NCBI GenBank assembly: GCA_902633535.1
Contig: CACPGM010000001.1
Location: 1-39,312, forward strand
Source of the DNA: an uncultured Pelagibacteraceae bacterium
GTDB lineage: Bacteria > Pseudomonadota > Alphaproteobacteria > Pelagibacterales > Pelagibacteraceae
DNA: 39,312 nucleotides
Direction of reading: 5' to 3'
In this document: positions 8,877-16,890 of the stretch, piece by piece
Position numbering within the stretch: position 1 is the stretch's first letter
How the letters are laid out: the number at the start of each line of letters is the position of its first letter
Translations under genes and position numbers: made by a program
Notes under the pieces: model-generated
What the model saw: only the letters and a program-made list of their open reading frames with translations
What the model was told of the DNA's origin: nothing
Databases searched by the model: none

Positions 8877-10814
8877 ATGAGCAAAATAATTGGAATTGAC
8901 CTTGGAACTACAAATTCGTGTGTTGCAATCATGGAAGGTAGTCAACCAAAAGTATTAGAAAATGCAGAAGGTGCAAGAACAACTCCTTCGGTAGTTGCAT
9001 TTGCAGATGATGGCGATAAGTTAATTGGACAACCTGCTAAAAGACAAGCTGTAACAAATCCAGAAAATACTATTTTTGCTGTAAAAAGATTAGTTGGAAG
9101 AAACTTTGATGACTCGACTGTAAAAAAAGATATTGAAGCAGCTCCATTTAAAATTATTAATTCTGAAAAAGGTGATGCATGGATTGAAGCAAAAGGAGAA
9201 AAATACTCTCCATCACAAATATCAGCTTTTATTCTTCAGAAAATGAAAGAAACAGCTGAAAAATATTTGGGTCAAGCTGTTTCCAAAGCTGTAATAACCG
9301 TGCCAGCATATTTTAATGATGCTCAAAGACAAGCTACAAAAGATGCAGGAAAAATTGCTGGACTTGAAGTTTTAAGAATTATAAATGAACCAACTGCGGC
9401 TTCATTAGCTTATGGGCTAGATAAAAAACAAAATAAAAAAATCGCCGTTTATGATTTGGGAGGAGGAACTTTTGATGTTTCGATACTTGAACTTGGTGAT
9501 GGAGTTTTTGAGGTTAAATCAACCAATGGAGATACTTTTTTGGGTGGTGAAGATTTTGATAACGCGATTGTTGAATATTTAATTTCTGAATTTAAAAAAG
9601 ATAATGGTATCGACTTAAAATCTGATAAATTAGCATTACAAAGATTAAAAGAAGCAGCAGAAAAAGCTAAAATTGAATTATCTTCTGCCGAACAAACAGA
9701 TATCAATTTGCCTTTTATTACTGCAGATAAAACTGGTCCTAAACATATAAATATAAAAATGACTAGAGCTAAACTAGAGGCTTTAGTTGAAGATTTAATT
9801 GCAAGAACAATGCCTCCATGCAAAACAGCTTTAAAAGATGCTGGCATTACTGCAAACGAAGTTGATGAAATTGTAATGGTCGGTGGTATGACTAGAATGC
9901 CAAAGGTTGTTGAAGAAGTCAAAAATTTCTTTGGCAAAGAACCTAACAAAAGTGTTAATCCTGATGAAGTAGTTGCAATGGGTGCAGCAATTCAAGCCGG
10001 TGTTTTACAAGGGGATGTGAAAGATGTTCTACTTCTTGATGTTACACCTTTATCATTAGGTATTGAAACATTGGGTGGTGTATCTACAAAATTAATTGAA
10101 AAAAATACAACAATACCTACAAAAAAAAGCCAAGTTTTCTCTACTGCAGAGGACAATCAGCCCGCTGTATCAATTAGAGTTCTTCAAGGTGAAAGAGAAA
10201 TGGCATCAGATAATAAAATATTAGGAAACTTTGAATTGATTGGTATCGCGCCTGCTCCAAGAGGGGTTCCTCAAATTGAAGTAACATTTGATATAGACGC
10301 AAATGGAATTGTAAACGTTTCAGCTAAAGATAAAGGAACAGGAAAAGAACAAAAAATTCAAATTCAAGCCTCAGGCGGTTTAAGCGAAGAAGAAATAGAA
10401 AAAATGGTTAAAGATGCTGAGGCCAATAAAGATGCAGATAAAAAGAAAAGAGAGTCTGTAGATGTAAGAAATCAAGCTGATACATTAATTCATTCGACGG
10501 AAAAGAATTTAAAAGAGCATGGATCAAAAGTTTCAGATGCTGAAAAGAAAGCTATTGAAGATGCATCCGCTTCGGTAAAAGAAGCTTTAAAAGGTGAGGA
10601 TATTGAGGATATAAAAAAGAAAACAGAAGCCTTAGTTCAAGCTTCAATGAAACTTGGAGAAGCAATTTATAAATCTCAACAAAGTACTAAACCTGAGTCT
10701 GAAAAAGATGATAGTAAAGATAACAAGGATAAAAAAGACGATAATGTTGTAGATGCTGATTTTGAGGAAGTAAAAGAAGAAAACAAAGACGGAAATCAAG
10801 AAAAAAGCGCCTAA
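8877..10814 (+). CDS. dnaK: Chaperone DnaK (Hsp70)
   Basis: ATP-dependent Hsp70 that binds exposed hydrophobic segments of unfolded proteins. At 645 residues it is full length. The N-terminal ATPase has [12 protein letters not shown] near residues 6-17, [17 protein letters not shown] in the middle and the [12 protein letters not shown] phosphate-binding loop near 193-204. The substrate-binding domain follows [14 protein letters not shown]. The helical lid ends in a charged tail finishing [14 protein letters not shown], a typical GrpE/DnaJ-responsive DnaK end. It lies between grpE and dnaJ, 29 bases before dnaJ, and has its own RpoH-type promoter. Confidence 0.99.
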   Translation: MSKIIGIDLGTTNSCVAIMEGSQPKVLENAEGARTTPSVVAFADDGDKLIGQPAKRQAVTNPENTIFAVKRLVGRNFDDSTVKKDIEAAPFKIINSEKGDAWIEAKGEKYSPSQISAFILQKMKETAEKYLGQAVSKAVITVPAYFNDAQRQATKDAGKIAGLEVLRIINEPTAASLAYGLDKKQNKKIAVYDLGGGTFDVSILELGDGVFEVKSTNGDTFLGGEDFDNAIVEYLISEFKKDNGIDLKSDKLALQRLKEAAEKAKIELSSAEQTDINLPFITADKTGPKHINIKMTRAKLEALVEDLIARTMPPCKTALKDAGITANEVDEIVMVGGMTRMPKVVEEVKNFFGKEPNKSVNPDEVVAMGAAIQAGVLQGDVKDVLLLDVTPLSLGIETLGGVSTKLIEKNTTIPTKKSQVFSTAEDNQPAVSIRVLQGEREMASDNKILGNFELIGIAPAPRGVPQIEVTFDIDANGIVNVSAKDKGTGKEQKIQIQASGGLSEEEIEKMVKDAEANKDADKKKRESVDVRNQADTLIHSTEKNLKEHGSKVSDAEKKAIEDASASVKEALKGEDIEDIKKKTEALVQASMKLGEAIYKSQQSTKPESEKDDSKDNKDKKDDNVVDADFEEVKEENKDGNQEKSA

Positions 10815-10843
10815 ACTAACATCCAATTGTCTGGGTTAAATAA

Positions 10844-11974
10844 ATGGCTAAACGAGATTATTATGATGTTCTTGGTATCAATAAAAGTGCTAATCCAGCA
10901 GAAATTAAATCAGCTTATAGAAAACTGGCTGTAAAATATCATCCAGACAAAAATCCTGGTGATAAATCAGCTGAAGATAAGTTTAAAGAAGCTAGCGAAG
11001 CTTACGGAATACTTTCGGACAAAAGCAAAAAAGAAAATTATGATAATTTTGGACATGCGGCTTTTGAGAACGGTGGTGGCAGACAAGGCAGTGGTTTTGG
11101 AGGTTTTAGTGGAGCTGATTTTTCTGATATTTTTGAAGACTTTTTTGGAGATTTTGGAGGTGGCGGAAGATCAAGAAATAGAAGAAATTCAGATAATAGA
11201 GGTTCAGATTTAAGATACGACTTATCAATTTCACTTGAGGATGCATATAAGGGGAAAAAACAAAATATACAATTTTCTACTTCTGAAAAATGTAGTGCCT
11301 GCAAAGGCAATGGCTCTAAACCAGGTCACTCTCCTGATAGATGTTCTTATTGTGGAGGAAACGGAAAAATAAGATCTAATCAAGGCTTTTTTACAGTTCA
11401 GCAGACTTGTCCTCAATGTAATGGTAATGGAGAAGAAATTACCAACCCCTGTAATGATTGTAATGGTCAAGGAAAAAAACAAGCTTCAAAAAAAATATCT
11501 GTAACTATTCCAAAAGGGGTAGATGATGGAACTAGAATAAGACTGGCAGGTAAGGGTGAAGCGGGTAGTAGAGGTGGTGCTACAGGCGATTTATATTTAT
11601 TTATAAATGTTAATTCTCATGATTTATTTAAAAGATCTGCTGAAAATTTATTTTTTGAATTTCCAATATCAATAGCTGATGCTGCATTAGGTACAACCAT
11701 TGAAATACCAACAATCGATGGTGGTAAAGCAAAAATTAAGATACCCGAAGGTACGCAAAATGAAAAACAATTTAGATTGAAAGGTAAAGGGATGCCTTTT
11801 ATACGAAGGGGAGATTATGGTGATTTATATGTGCAAGTTAAAACAGAAGTTCCTATATATTTGAATAAGCAGCAAAAAGAATTACTTGAAAAGTTTAGAG
11901 AAATAGAAAATGAAAAATCAAATCCAAGTATCAAAAAATTCTTTCAAAAGGCAAAAAGTTTCTGGAAGAATTAA
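10844..11974 (+). CDS. dnaJ: Chaperone DnaJ (type I Hsp40)
   Basis: Stimulates DnaK ATPase and delivers substrates. The 376 residues show all type I parts: a J domain (1-70) with HPD at 33-35, a Gly/Phe-rich linker about 76-110, four CxxCxGxG zinc motifs at 150-157, 167-174, 189-196 and 203-210, and the C-terminal substrate-binding beta domains. It is followed after three bases by the 54-residue membrane protein, so the heat-shock operon may continue into that gene and dapB. Confidence 0.98.
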   Translation: MAKRDYYDVLGINKSANPAEIKSAYRKLAVKYHPDKNPGDKSAEDKFKEASEAYGILSDKSKKENYDNFGHAAFENGGGRQGSGFGGFSGADFSDIFEDFFGDFGGGGRSRNRRNSDNRGSDLRYDLSISLEDAYKGKKQNIQFSTSEKCSACKGNGSKPGHSPDRCSYCGGNGKIRSNQGFFTVQQTCPQCNGNGEEITNPCNDCNGQGKKQASKKISVTIPKGVDDGTRIRLAGKGEAGSRGGATGDLYLFINVNSHDLFKRSAENLFFEFPISIADAALGTTIEIPTIDGGKAKIKIPEGTQNEKQFRLKGKGMPFIRRGDYGDLYVQVKTEVPIYLNKQQKELLEKFREIENEKSNPSIKKFFQKAKSFWKN

Positions 11975-11977
11975 TAG

Positions 11978-12142
11978 ATGGGATTAGAACAATTAGTTCC
12001 AGCCTTTTTTTTAATAGCAGTTTTAGTTCTTATACTTCCAGGTTTTTTGAGAACAAATCTTAAATCAAAACGATTTACAAAAAATTTATTCATTTGGTTT
12101 ATAATTGTTGTTTTGATTGTGATAATTTCATATCTTATCTAA
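11978..12142 (+). CDS. Small membrane protein of unknown function (54 residues)
   Basis: An ORF from ATG at 11978, three bases after the dnaJ stop, to TAA at 12140-12142, two bases before the dapB ATG. The protein starts MGLEQLVPAFFLIAVLVL. It has two hydrophobic segments, about residues 6-24 and 38-53, separated by a basic loop (RTNLKSKRFTKN), which predicts a two-pass hairpin with the loop in the cytoplasm. It fits the dnaJ-dapB space exactly. I do not recognise a family. The tight spacing and coherent topology argue that it is real. Confidence 0.7.
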   Translation: MGLEQLVPAFFLIAVLVLILPGFLRTNLKSKRFTKNLFIWFIIVVLIVIISYLI

Positions 12143-12144
12143 TA

Positions 12145-12921
12145 ATGAAAAAAACAAATTTAGTAATAACTGGTTGTATGGGACGAATGGGACAACAGAT
12201 AATTAAATCTGTTAAAAAAGATAAAGATTTTAAAATAGTTGCTCTTACAGAGAATAAAGAAATAAAAAAAATAATTAATGGTATCAAGGTTAACTTAAAT
12301 ACAGATGAAGCTTTTAGAAAAGCACACTTAATTATAGATTTTACAACACCAAAATGTACTTTTCAGGTTTTAAAAATTGCTTCAAAATTAAAAAAGAGAG
12401 TCGTAATTGGTACTACTGGTTTTTCAAAAAAAGAAGAGGTTATGATAAAAAATTTTTCTAGGAAAATACCTATCCTAAAAGCTGGCAATATGAGTTTAGG
12501 TATAAATCTTTTAATGTACCTAACTGAAATTGCTTCAAAATCACTTGGAAAGAACTTTTTAAGTAAAATTTCTGAAATTCATCATAAACATAAAAAAGAT
12601 TATCCATCTGGAACAGCACTAATGCTAGGTAAAGGAATAGCTGTAGGTAAAAATAAAAACTTGTATGATCTTATAGGAAAAAAATATTTAAATAAAAAAA
12701 CATTTCCTTTTAGTAAAAAAGTAAATTTCAACTCAGTACGAAAAGGAGAAATTATTGGTGAACATGAAGTTAATTTCTCAAGTGGTAAAGAAATAATTTC
12801 TTTAAATCATGAGGCTTTTGATAGAGCACTTTACTCAGAAGGAGCATTATCAGCAGCAAAATGGCTAATGAACAAAAAGTCAGGGCTTTACTCAATGAGA
12901 GATTTAATGAATTTCAAATAA
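12145..12921 (+). CDS. dapB: 4-hydroxy-tetrahydrodipicolinate reductase
   Basis: NAD(P)H-dependent step of the lysine and meso-diaminopimelate pathway, supplying peptidoglycan and protein synthesis. The ATG at 12145 (MKKTNLVITGCMGRMGQQI) gives 258 residues and places the nucleotide-binding GCMGRMG at 10-16. A longer in-frame ORF starting at 12094 would only add residues overlapping the small upstream gene and is not favoured. The active-site motif EIHHKHKKDYPSGTA is at 144-158. The stop TAA shares one base with the ATG of nth, indicating coupling. Confidence 0.96.
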   Translation: MKKTNLVITGCMGRMGQQIIKSVKKDKDFKIVALTENKEIKKIINGIKVNLNTDEAFRKAHLIIDFTTPKCTFQVLKIASKLKKRVVIGTTGFSKKEEVMIKNFSRKIPILKAGNMSLGINLLMYLTEIASKSLGKNFLSKISEIHHKHKKDYPSGTALMLGKGIAVGKNKNLYDLIGKKYLNKKTFPFSKKVNFNSVRKGEIIGEHEVNFSSGKEIISLNHEAFDRALYSEGALSAAKWLMNKKSGLYSMRDLMNFK

Positions 12922-13574
12922 TGAATGAAATTCAAAGAGCAAAAAAAATTTTAAATATCTTAAATAAAACTTATCCAAAAATTGAGGTACCTTTAAAAAG
13001 CAGAAACGTTTTTACGTTACTAATATCAGTTCTTCTTTCTGCACAATGCACAGATGTAAATGTAAATAATGTAACAAAAAATATCTATCCTAAATATTAT
13101 AAACCAGAACATTTTATAAAATTAGGTAGAAAAAAAATTGAAATTTTAATTAAAAAAATTGGGATTTTTAGAATAAAAGCAAAAAGTATTTACTACCTAT
13201 CAAAAATATTGGTTAAAAATTTTAATAGTAAGGTTCCAGAAACCTTCGAAGAGTTGGAAAGTTTGCCCGGTGTAGGTCATAAAACAGCAAGTGTAGTGAT
13301 GTCTCAAGGATTTGGTAATCCAGCGTTCCCTGTAGACACCCATATTCATAGGTTAGCACAAAGGTGGGGGCTTACAAATGGTAAGAATGTAATACAAACA
13401 GAAGAAGACTTGAAAAGATTATTTCCTAAAAAAAATTGGAACAAACTTCATCTACAAATTATTTATTATGGGAGAGAATATTGTAAAGCTCGTGGATGTT
13501 ATGGATTATCTTGTAAAATTTGCACTACTTGTTATCCTAAAAGAAAAAAACCTTTTATTTCAAAAAAACCATAA
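12921..13574 (+). CDS. nth: Endonuclease III (base-excision DNA glycosylase/AP lyase)
   Basis: Removes oxidised pyrimidines and cleaves abasic sites. I chose the ATG at 12921 (MNEIQRAKKIL, 217 residues) because it overlaps the dapB stop by one base and matches the family length; a start 60 bases earlier would lie wholly inside dapB. The helix-hairpin-helix LPGVGHKTA at 115-123 carries catalytic Lys121, and VDTHIHR at 138-144 carries catalytic Asp139. The C-terminal iron-sulfur region has Cys at 188, 193, 198, 201 and 204. That differs from the classical Cys-x6-Cys-x2-Cys-x5-Cys spacing. Confidence 0.94.
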   Translation: MNEIQRAKKILNILNKTYPKIEVPLKSRNVFTLLISVLLSAQCTDVNVNNVTKNIYPKYYKPEHFIKLGRKKIEILIKKIGIFRIKAKSIYYLSKILVKNFNSKVPETFEELESLPGVGHKTASVVMSQGFGNPAFPVDTHIHRLAQRWGLTNGKNVIQTEEDLKRLFPKKNWNKLHLQIIYYGREYCKARGCYGLSCKICTTCYPKRKKPFISKKP

Positions 13575-14500
13575 TGAAAATTTTAGGAATTGGAAATGCC
13601 ATTGTAGATGTTCTTTGCAAAGTATCTGATGACTTTTTATTAAAAAATTCACTTATTAAGGGTACTATGAAATTAGTTGAAGAAGATGAATTCAAAAAGT
13701 TATCATCTTCATTAAAAATTGAGGAAACTATCTCTGGTGGATCTATTGCGAATTCTATAGTTGGATTATCTCAATTAGGAAATAAAGTTGGTTTTTTAGG
13801 AAAAGTTAGTAATGACAATCTGGGTCAAAAATATGAAGAAGGTTTGAAAAAGGAAAATGTTAAATATTTATACAAAAAAAAAGATGAGCCCATACCAACT
13901 GGCTCTTGTTTAATTCTAATTACACCCGACTCTGAAAGAACAATGATTACTTTTTTAGGTACAGCAGGAAGAATCAATAATGAAGATGTTAGAGAAGATG
14001 ATGTAAAAAATTCAGAAATAGTTTTTTTAGAGGGATATTTGTGGGATGAAGGTGAGCCAAAAAAAGCTTTTGATAAAGCAATTAAATTTTCAAAAAAAAC
14101 TGCAATGTCATTATCTGATTTATTTTGTGTTGAAAGACACAAACCCTACTTTTTAGATTTAGTCAAAAATAGTTTAGATATAGTTTTTGCAAATGAACAA
14201 GAGATCACAGCTTTAATTAATGCTAAATCATTTGAAGAAGTAATTACATTTTCAAAACAAATTAAGAAAAATATAATCATTACTAGGGGCGAAAAGGGAG
14301 CAATATCCATATTTAAAGAACAGCTAGTTGAGTGTCCTGCAAAAAAAAATATAAATATCAAAGATTTAACAGGTGCAGGAGATTTGTTTGCTGCGGGTTA
14401 TCTACATGGAATAATTAATGATCTATCAATTGAGCAAAGTTTAATTAAAGGTACAGAGCTTTCTTCAAAAATAATTCAAAAAATTGGTGCTAGAATTTAA
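13574..14500 (+). CDS. PfkB-family sugar/nucleoside kinase, probably adenosine kinase
   Basis: A ribokinase-family enzyme of 308 residues that would phosphorylate adenosine or a similar ribosyl substrate with ATP. Family features are GIGNAIVDVL at 5-14, the GGSIANSIVGLSQLGN stretch at 55-70, and the ATP/catalytic motif DLTGAGDLFAAGY at 264-276 with the base Asp270. The N-terminal part and the GSIANS pattern resemble alphaproteobacterial adenosine kinases more than fructokinases, but the substrate is not proven by sequence. The ATG overlaps the nth stop by one base, so dapB-nth-kinase form a coupled unit. Its 3' end overlaps the convergent ArfA-like gene by 11 bases. Confidence 0.88.
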   Translation: MKILGIGNAIVDVLCKVSDDFLLKNSLIKGTMKLVEEDEFKKLSSSLKIEETISGGSIANSIVGLSQLGNKVGFLGKVSNDNLGQKYEEGLKKENVKYLYKKKDEPIPTGSCLILITPDSERTMITFLGTAGRINNEDVREDDVKNSEIVFLEGYLWDEGEPKKAFDKAIKFSKKTAMSLSDLFCVERHKPYFLDLVKNSLDIVFANEQEITALINAKSFEEVITFSKQIKKNIIITRGEKGAISIFKEQLVECPAKKNINIKDLTGAGDLFAAGYLHGIINDLSIEQSLIKGTELSSKIIQKIGARI

Positions 14501-14600
14501 TTTTTTTCCTTTTAAAACTTCCCTTCCCTTTTTTAGGCTTAACTATTTTTGGTTTATATCTTTTATTAAATAATTTTTTTGCAATTGGATTTTTTTTCAA
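14490..14600 (-). CDS. ArfA-like alternative ribosome-rescue factor (36 residues)
   Basis: A very short, strongly basic protein. The TTG start at 14600 overlaps the TGA stop of the upstream winged-helix gene in a four-base TTGA, the usual sign of translational coupling. No ATG exists in frame before the upstream stop codon, so a non-ATG start is forced. The sequence begins KKNPIAKKLFNKRYKPKIV (residues 2-20) and continues with PKKGKGSFKRKK at 22-33. The N-P/A-I-A..LF..R..V spacing and the KKGKGS(F/Y).RK block match what I recall of ArfA (PF03889), which recruits RF2 to stalled ribosomes lacking a stop codon. Another small basic ribosome-associated protein is the alternative. Confidence 0.65.
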   Translation of the reverse strand: MKKNPIAKKLFNKRYKPKIVKPKKGKGSFKRKKIKF

Positions 14601-15157
14601 TTTAAATAATATCCTTCTTTGTCATGTTCTATAAAATTATTATCCTTAAAATTTTTAAGGATTTTTTTTCTAAGCCTATAAATATGTGTTTCAACTGTAT
14701 GAGTTTCTAAACCAGATGAATGTCCCCAAACATTTTTTTGAAGTTCTTTTAAGCTGACTTTTTCATTATTTTTCATAAATAGTAATAAATCACTCTCTTT
14801 TTCTGTGAGATTTAAGCTTATATCTTTGAAAATAATTTTTCTAGAATTCAAATCTAAAGTATATTTTCCAATTATAAGTTCTGATTGATTATTATACTGA
14901 TTTTTTAAAAAGCTTATGTTTAACTTTTCCATTAATTTGTTCAATTTTAGAGGAAGATTTTCGAGTTTAATACAGTTTTCTATTCCATCACAAGATGTTG
15001 TTGTAATTACTAAATAATTCTTAAATTTATCAATATCAACTTTTTGAAAATCATTTTTGTCTATCTTATAAATTTCAAAATTTATGTTATGCTTTATTTC
15101 GTTTAATATATTAAACAATTTAAAAGAATTATATATAAATAGAACTTTAGAATTCAT
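14597..15157 (-). CDS. OmpR/PhoB-type winged-helix regulator with degenerate receiver domain
   Basis: Probable DNA-binding transcription regulator. I chose the ATG at 15157 (MNSKVLFIYNS, 186 residues); an earlier start at 15199 would run into the divergent gene. Residues about 95-186 form a clear OmpR-type winged helix: LTEKESDLLLFMKN, then LQKNVWGHSSGLETHTVETHIYRLRKKI, then the wing HDKEGYYL. Residues 1-85 have a receiver-like strand/helix pattern, but the acidic pocket and phosphoacceptor Asp are absent (ITTTS where the Asp strand would end). It therefore should not be controlled by ordinary phosphorylation. It is 11 bases from the divergent L,D-transpeptidase gene, a natural candidate target. 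Confidence 0.8.
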   Translation of the reverse strand: MNSKVLFIYNSFKLFNILNEIKHNINFEIYKIDKNDFQKVDIDKFKNYLVITTTSCDGIENCIKLENLPLKLNKLMEKLNISFLKNQYNNQSELIIGKYTLDLNSRKIIFKDISLNLTEKESDLLLFMKNNEKVSLKELQKNVWGHSSGLETHTVETHIYRLRKKILKNFKDNNFIEHDKEGYYLN

Positions 15158-15168
15158 AACAATTGAAA

Positions 15169-15660
15169 ATGCAAATAATAGTTTTAAATAAAGATACACT
15201 TTTATATGACGAATTTAAATTTAAATGTTCTGTAGGTAAAAATGGGCTAACATCAAATAAAATAGAAGGAGATAAAAAAACACCGACCGGAACATATGGA
15301 TTAGGTCCTGTGTATTATAGAAAAGATAAATTATTTAAACCTTTGACAAAACTTAAAAAAATTCAAATCAAAAAAAATATGGGTTGGTGTGATGATATAA
15401 ATAGTAAATTTTACAATAAACTTATCAAATCAAAAAAAAACATTGGTCATGAGAAATTATTTAGAAAAGATGGAATTTACGATATTTTAATCCCTATTAA
15501 ATTTAATACACTAAAACCAAAAAGAAACAAAGGTAGTGCCATATTCTTGCATTTAACAAATAATTATAAAAAAACTCTTGGATGTATAGCATTAAAAAAA
15601 AAGGATATGCTAATTTTACTTAAGTTAATAAATAGCAAAACAAAAATTAAAATATCCTAA
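15169..15660 (+). CDS. YkuD-type L,D-transpeptidase-like protein
   Basis: Likely cross-links peptidoglycan stems or attaches proteins to them through a catalytic cysteine. The ATG at 15169 gives 163 residues; a TTG two codons upstream is possible. Family features are EGDKKTPTGTYGLG at 33-46, the catalytic His in GSAIFLHL (His128) and the catalytic Cys in TLGCIAL (Cys139). This matches the short YkuD form (COG3786 type), in which the classical SHGC is TxGC. I see no signal peptide, so export is unexplained or the protein uses a non-classical route. It converges on yggS with a four-base overlap. Confidence 0.85.
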   Translation: MQIIVLNKDTLLYDEFKFKCSVGKNGLTSNKIEGDKKTPTGTYGLGPVYYRKDKLFKPLTKLKKIQIKKNMGWCDDINSKFYNKLIKSKKNIGHEKLFRKDGIYDILIPIKFNTLKPKRNKGSAIFLHLTNNYKKTLGCIALKKKDMLILLKLINSKTKIKIS

Positions 15661-16310
15661 ACTCTTTCACCAAAAATTTTTGATCCAATTCTAACAAAAG
15701 AAGCTCCGTATTTTATTGCTTCTAAATAATCTGAGGACATGCCCATACTCAATTCCTTAACACCAATTGATTTTTGAATCTCAGACATCTTTTTAAAATG
15801 AAAATTAATATCCTCATTCTGAGGTGGAATGCACATTAATCCTATTATATTCAGCTGAAGTTCATTTACACATGTTGAATAAAAGTCTTTCAAACTTCCA
15901 ATATCAATACCACTTTTTTGTTTTTCATTTCCTATATTAATTTGAATGAATATCTTTAAGTTTTTATTTTTTTTTTTTTGTTCTTGTGAAATTTTTTTTG
16001 CCAAATTGAGATTATCCAATGAATGAATATAATCAAATAACGGTATTACATATTTTACTTTATTAGTTTGCAATTTACCTATCATATGAAGCTGAATATT
16101 TTCTGTCGAATTTTTTACATCTGTCCACTTTTCCAGAGCTTCTTGGACCTTATTTTCTCCAAAGTGCTGGTGCCCATAATCAATGAGAGGTTTGATCATG
16201 CTCATATCAAAAGTTTTGCTTACAGCAATAATATTAGTATTATTTTTTTCAGGAATTTTTAATTCCAATTCCTTCTTGACTGAAATAAAGTTAGAAACTG
16301 AAGTATGCAA
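15657..16310 (-). CDS. YggS/PROSC-family pyridoxal-phosphate homeostasis protein
   Basis: PLP-binding alanine-racemase-like barrel protein that buffers PLP. PLP lysine is Lys32 in IIAVSKTF. Other family motifs are YGHQHFGENKVQEA near 44-57, HMIGKLQTNKVK near 75-86, IQINIGNEKQKSGI near 123-136, and the end ELSMGMSSDYLEAIKYGASFVRIGSKIFG. The frame has no ATG before the PLP lysine, so a TTG at 16310 (or the ATT just before it) must be the start. That start overlaps the start of the divergent ThiE-like gene by six bases. The length of 217 is normal for the family. Confidence 0.92.
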   Translation of the reverse strand: MHTSVSNFISVKKELELKIPEKNNTNIIAVSKTFDMSMIKPLIDYGHQHFGENKVQEALEKWTDVKNSTENIQLHMIGKLQTNKVKYVIPLFDYIHSLDNLNLAKKISQEQKKKNKNLKIFIQINIGNEKQKSGIDIGSLKDFYSTCVNELQLNIIGLMCIPPQNEDINFHFKKMSEIQKSIGVKELSMGMSSDYLEAIKYGASFVRIGSKIFGERV

Positions 16311-16877
16311 AATAAACCTTTATTATTTTTATTTATAAATAATTTTAATTTAAAAGAATTGTCTCAATTAAAAAAAAATATTAATTTAATTTATCGTAAT
16401 TATAATGATAACATAAATATACAATCTATCATCAAAATTAGAAATTATTGTAAAAAAACCAATCGAAAATTTTATTTATCTAATAACTTTAAATTAGCTT
16501 TTAAACTTAATTTATCAGGCGTTTATATTCCCTCTTTTAATAAGAAAATTAACTTTATTGGAAAATCTTTAAAAGCAAAATTTGAAATTATTGGATCTGC
16601 TCACAATATAAGAGATATTAAAATTAAACAAAAACAAGGCTGTGAAATAATTTTTTTATCTCCTTTATTTAAAACAATTAAAAAAAACAACTATTTGGGA
16701 ATAATAAAATTTAATTTAATGACACTAAATCAGAAAGCAAATTTTATAGCACTAGGTGGGATAAATGCAGACAACTTTAAAAAGGTTTATAATACTAAAT
16801 CTATGGGGATTTCAGGAATAAGATGGATAAAAAAAAACGGCCCAAGAAAAATTCTTAGGCCGTTTTTAAGATTTTAA
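16305..16877 (+). CDS. Degenerate thiamine-phosphate synthase (ThiE/TenI)-family protein
   Basis: A TIM-barrel-like protein of 190 residues related to ThiE/TenI. Recognisable parts are LNLSGVYIPSFN near 68-79 (canonical GVHLGQxD), IIGSAHNIRDI near 95-105 (GxSxH), IIFLSPLFKTIKKNNYLG near 114-131 (GPxFxTxTK) and FIALGGINADNF near 147-158 (AIGGI). Residues expected for Mg-pyrophosphate binding are substituted in the first motif, so catalysis is uncertain and a TenI-like or altered role is possible. It is divergent from yggS with overlapping starts. The last codons lie inside a strong hairpin that also serves the porin gene. Confidence 0.75.
   Translation: MQNKPLLFLFINNFNLKELSQLKKNINLIYRNYNDNINIQSIIKIRNYCKKTNRKFYLSNNFKLAFKLNLSGVYIPSFNKKINFIGKSLKAKFEIIGSAHNIRDIKIKQKQGCEIIFLSPLFKTIKKNNYLGIIKFNLMTLNQKANFIALGGINADNFKKVYNTKSMGISGIRWIKKNGPRKILRPFLRF
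16833..16867. terminator. Intrinsic terminator, bidirectional in form, mainly for the porin
   Basis: Inverted repeat: AAAAACGGCC at 16833-16842 pairs with GGCCGTTTTT at 16858-16867, and AAGAA at 16844-16848 pairs with TTCTT at 16852-16856. One C-A mismatch separates the two stems and the loop is three bases. Read on the minus strand the hairpin is followed by a run of T residues, 23 bases beyond the porin stop, which fits a terminator for the highly expressed porin. On the plus strand it falls within the last codons of the ThiE-like gene. Confidence 0.85.
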
Positions 16878-16890
16878 TCTTCTAAATTAA

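Noticed and set aside
9449..9949. Long open frame antisense to dnaK (166 codons)
   Set aside because: It lies wholly opposite a perfectly conserved dnaK, has no family resemblance and arises from codon bias on the other strand. The same reasoning excludes the other frames opposite or inside trpS, murJ, rsmI, dnaJ, leuS, parB, mnmG, mnmE and rho.
12094..12144. Longer N-terminus for DapB
   Set aside because: It would overlap the 54-codon gene and place 17 extra residues before the Rossmann strand; the ATG at 12145 fits.
12861..12920. Longer N-terminus for Nth starting inside dapB
   Set aside because: The added 20 residues are an out-of-frame reading of dapB; the ATG at 12921 gives the family length and a one-base stop/start overlap.
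14478..14506. AAAAAATT/AATTTTTT pairing at the end of the adenosine-kinase gene, a possible terminator
   Set aside because: The stem has no G-C pair and such A/T pairings are common here, so it is not convincing.
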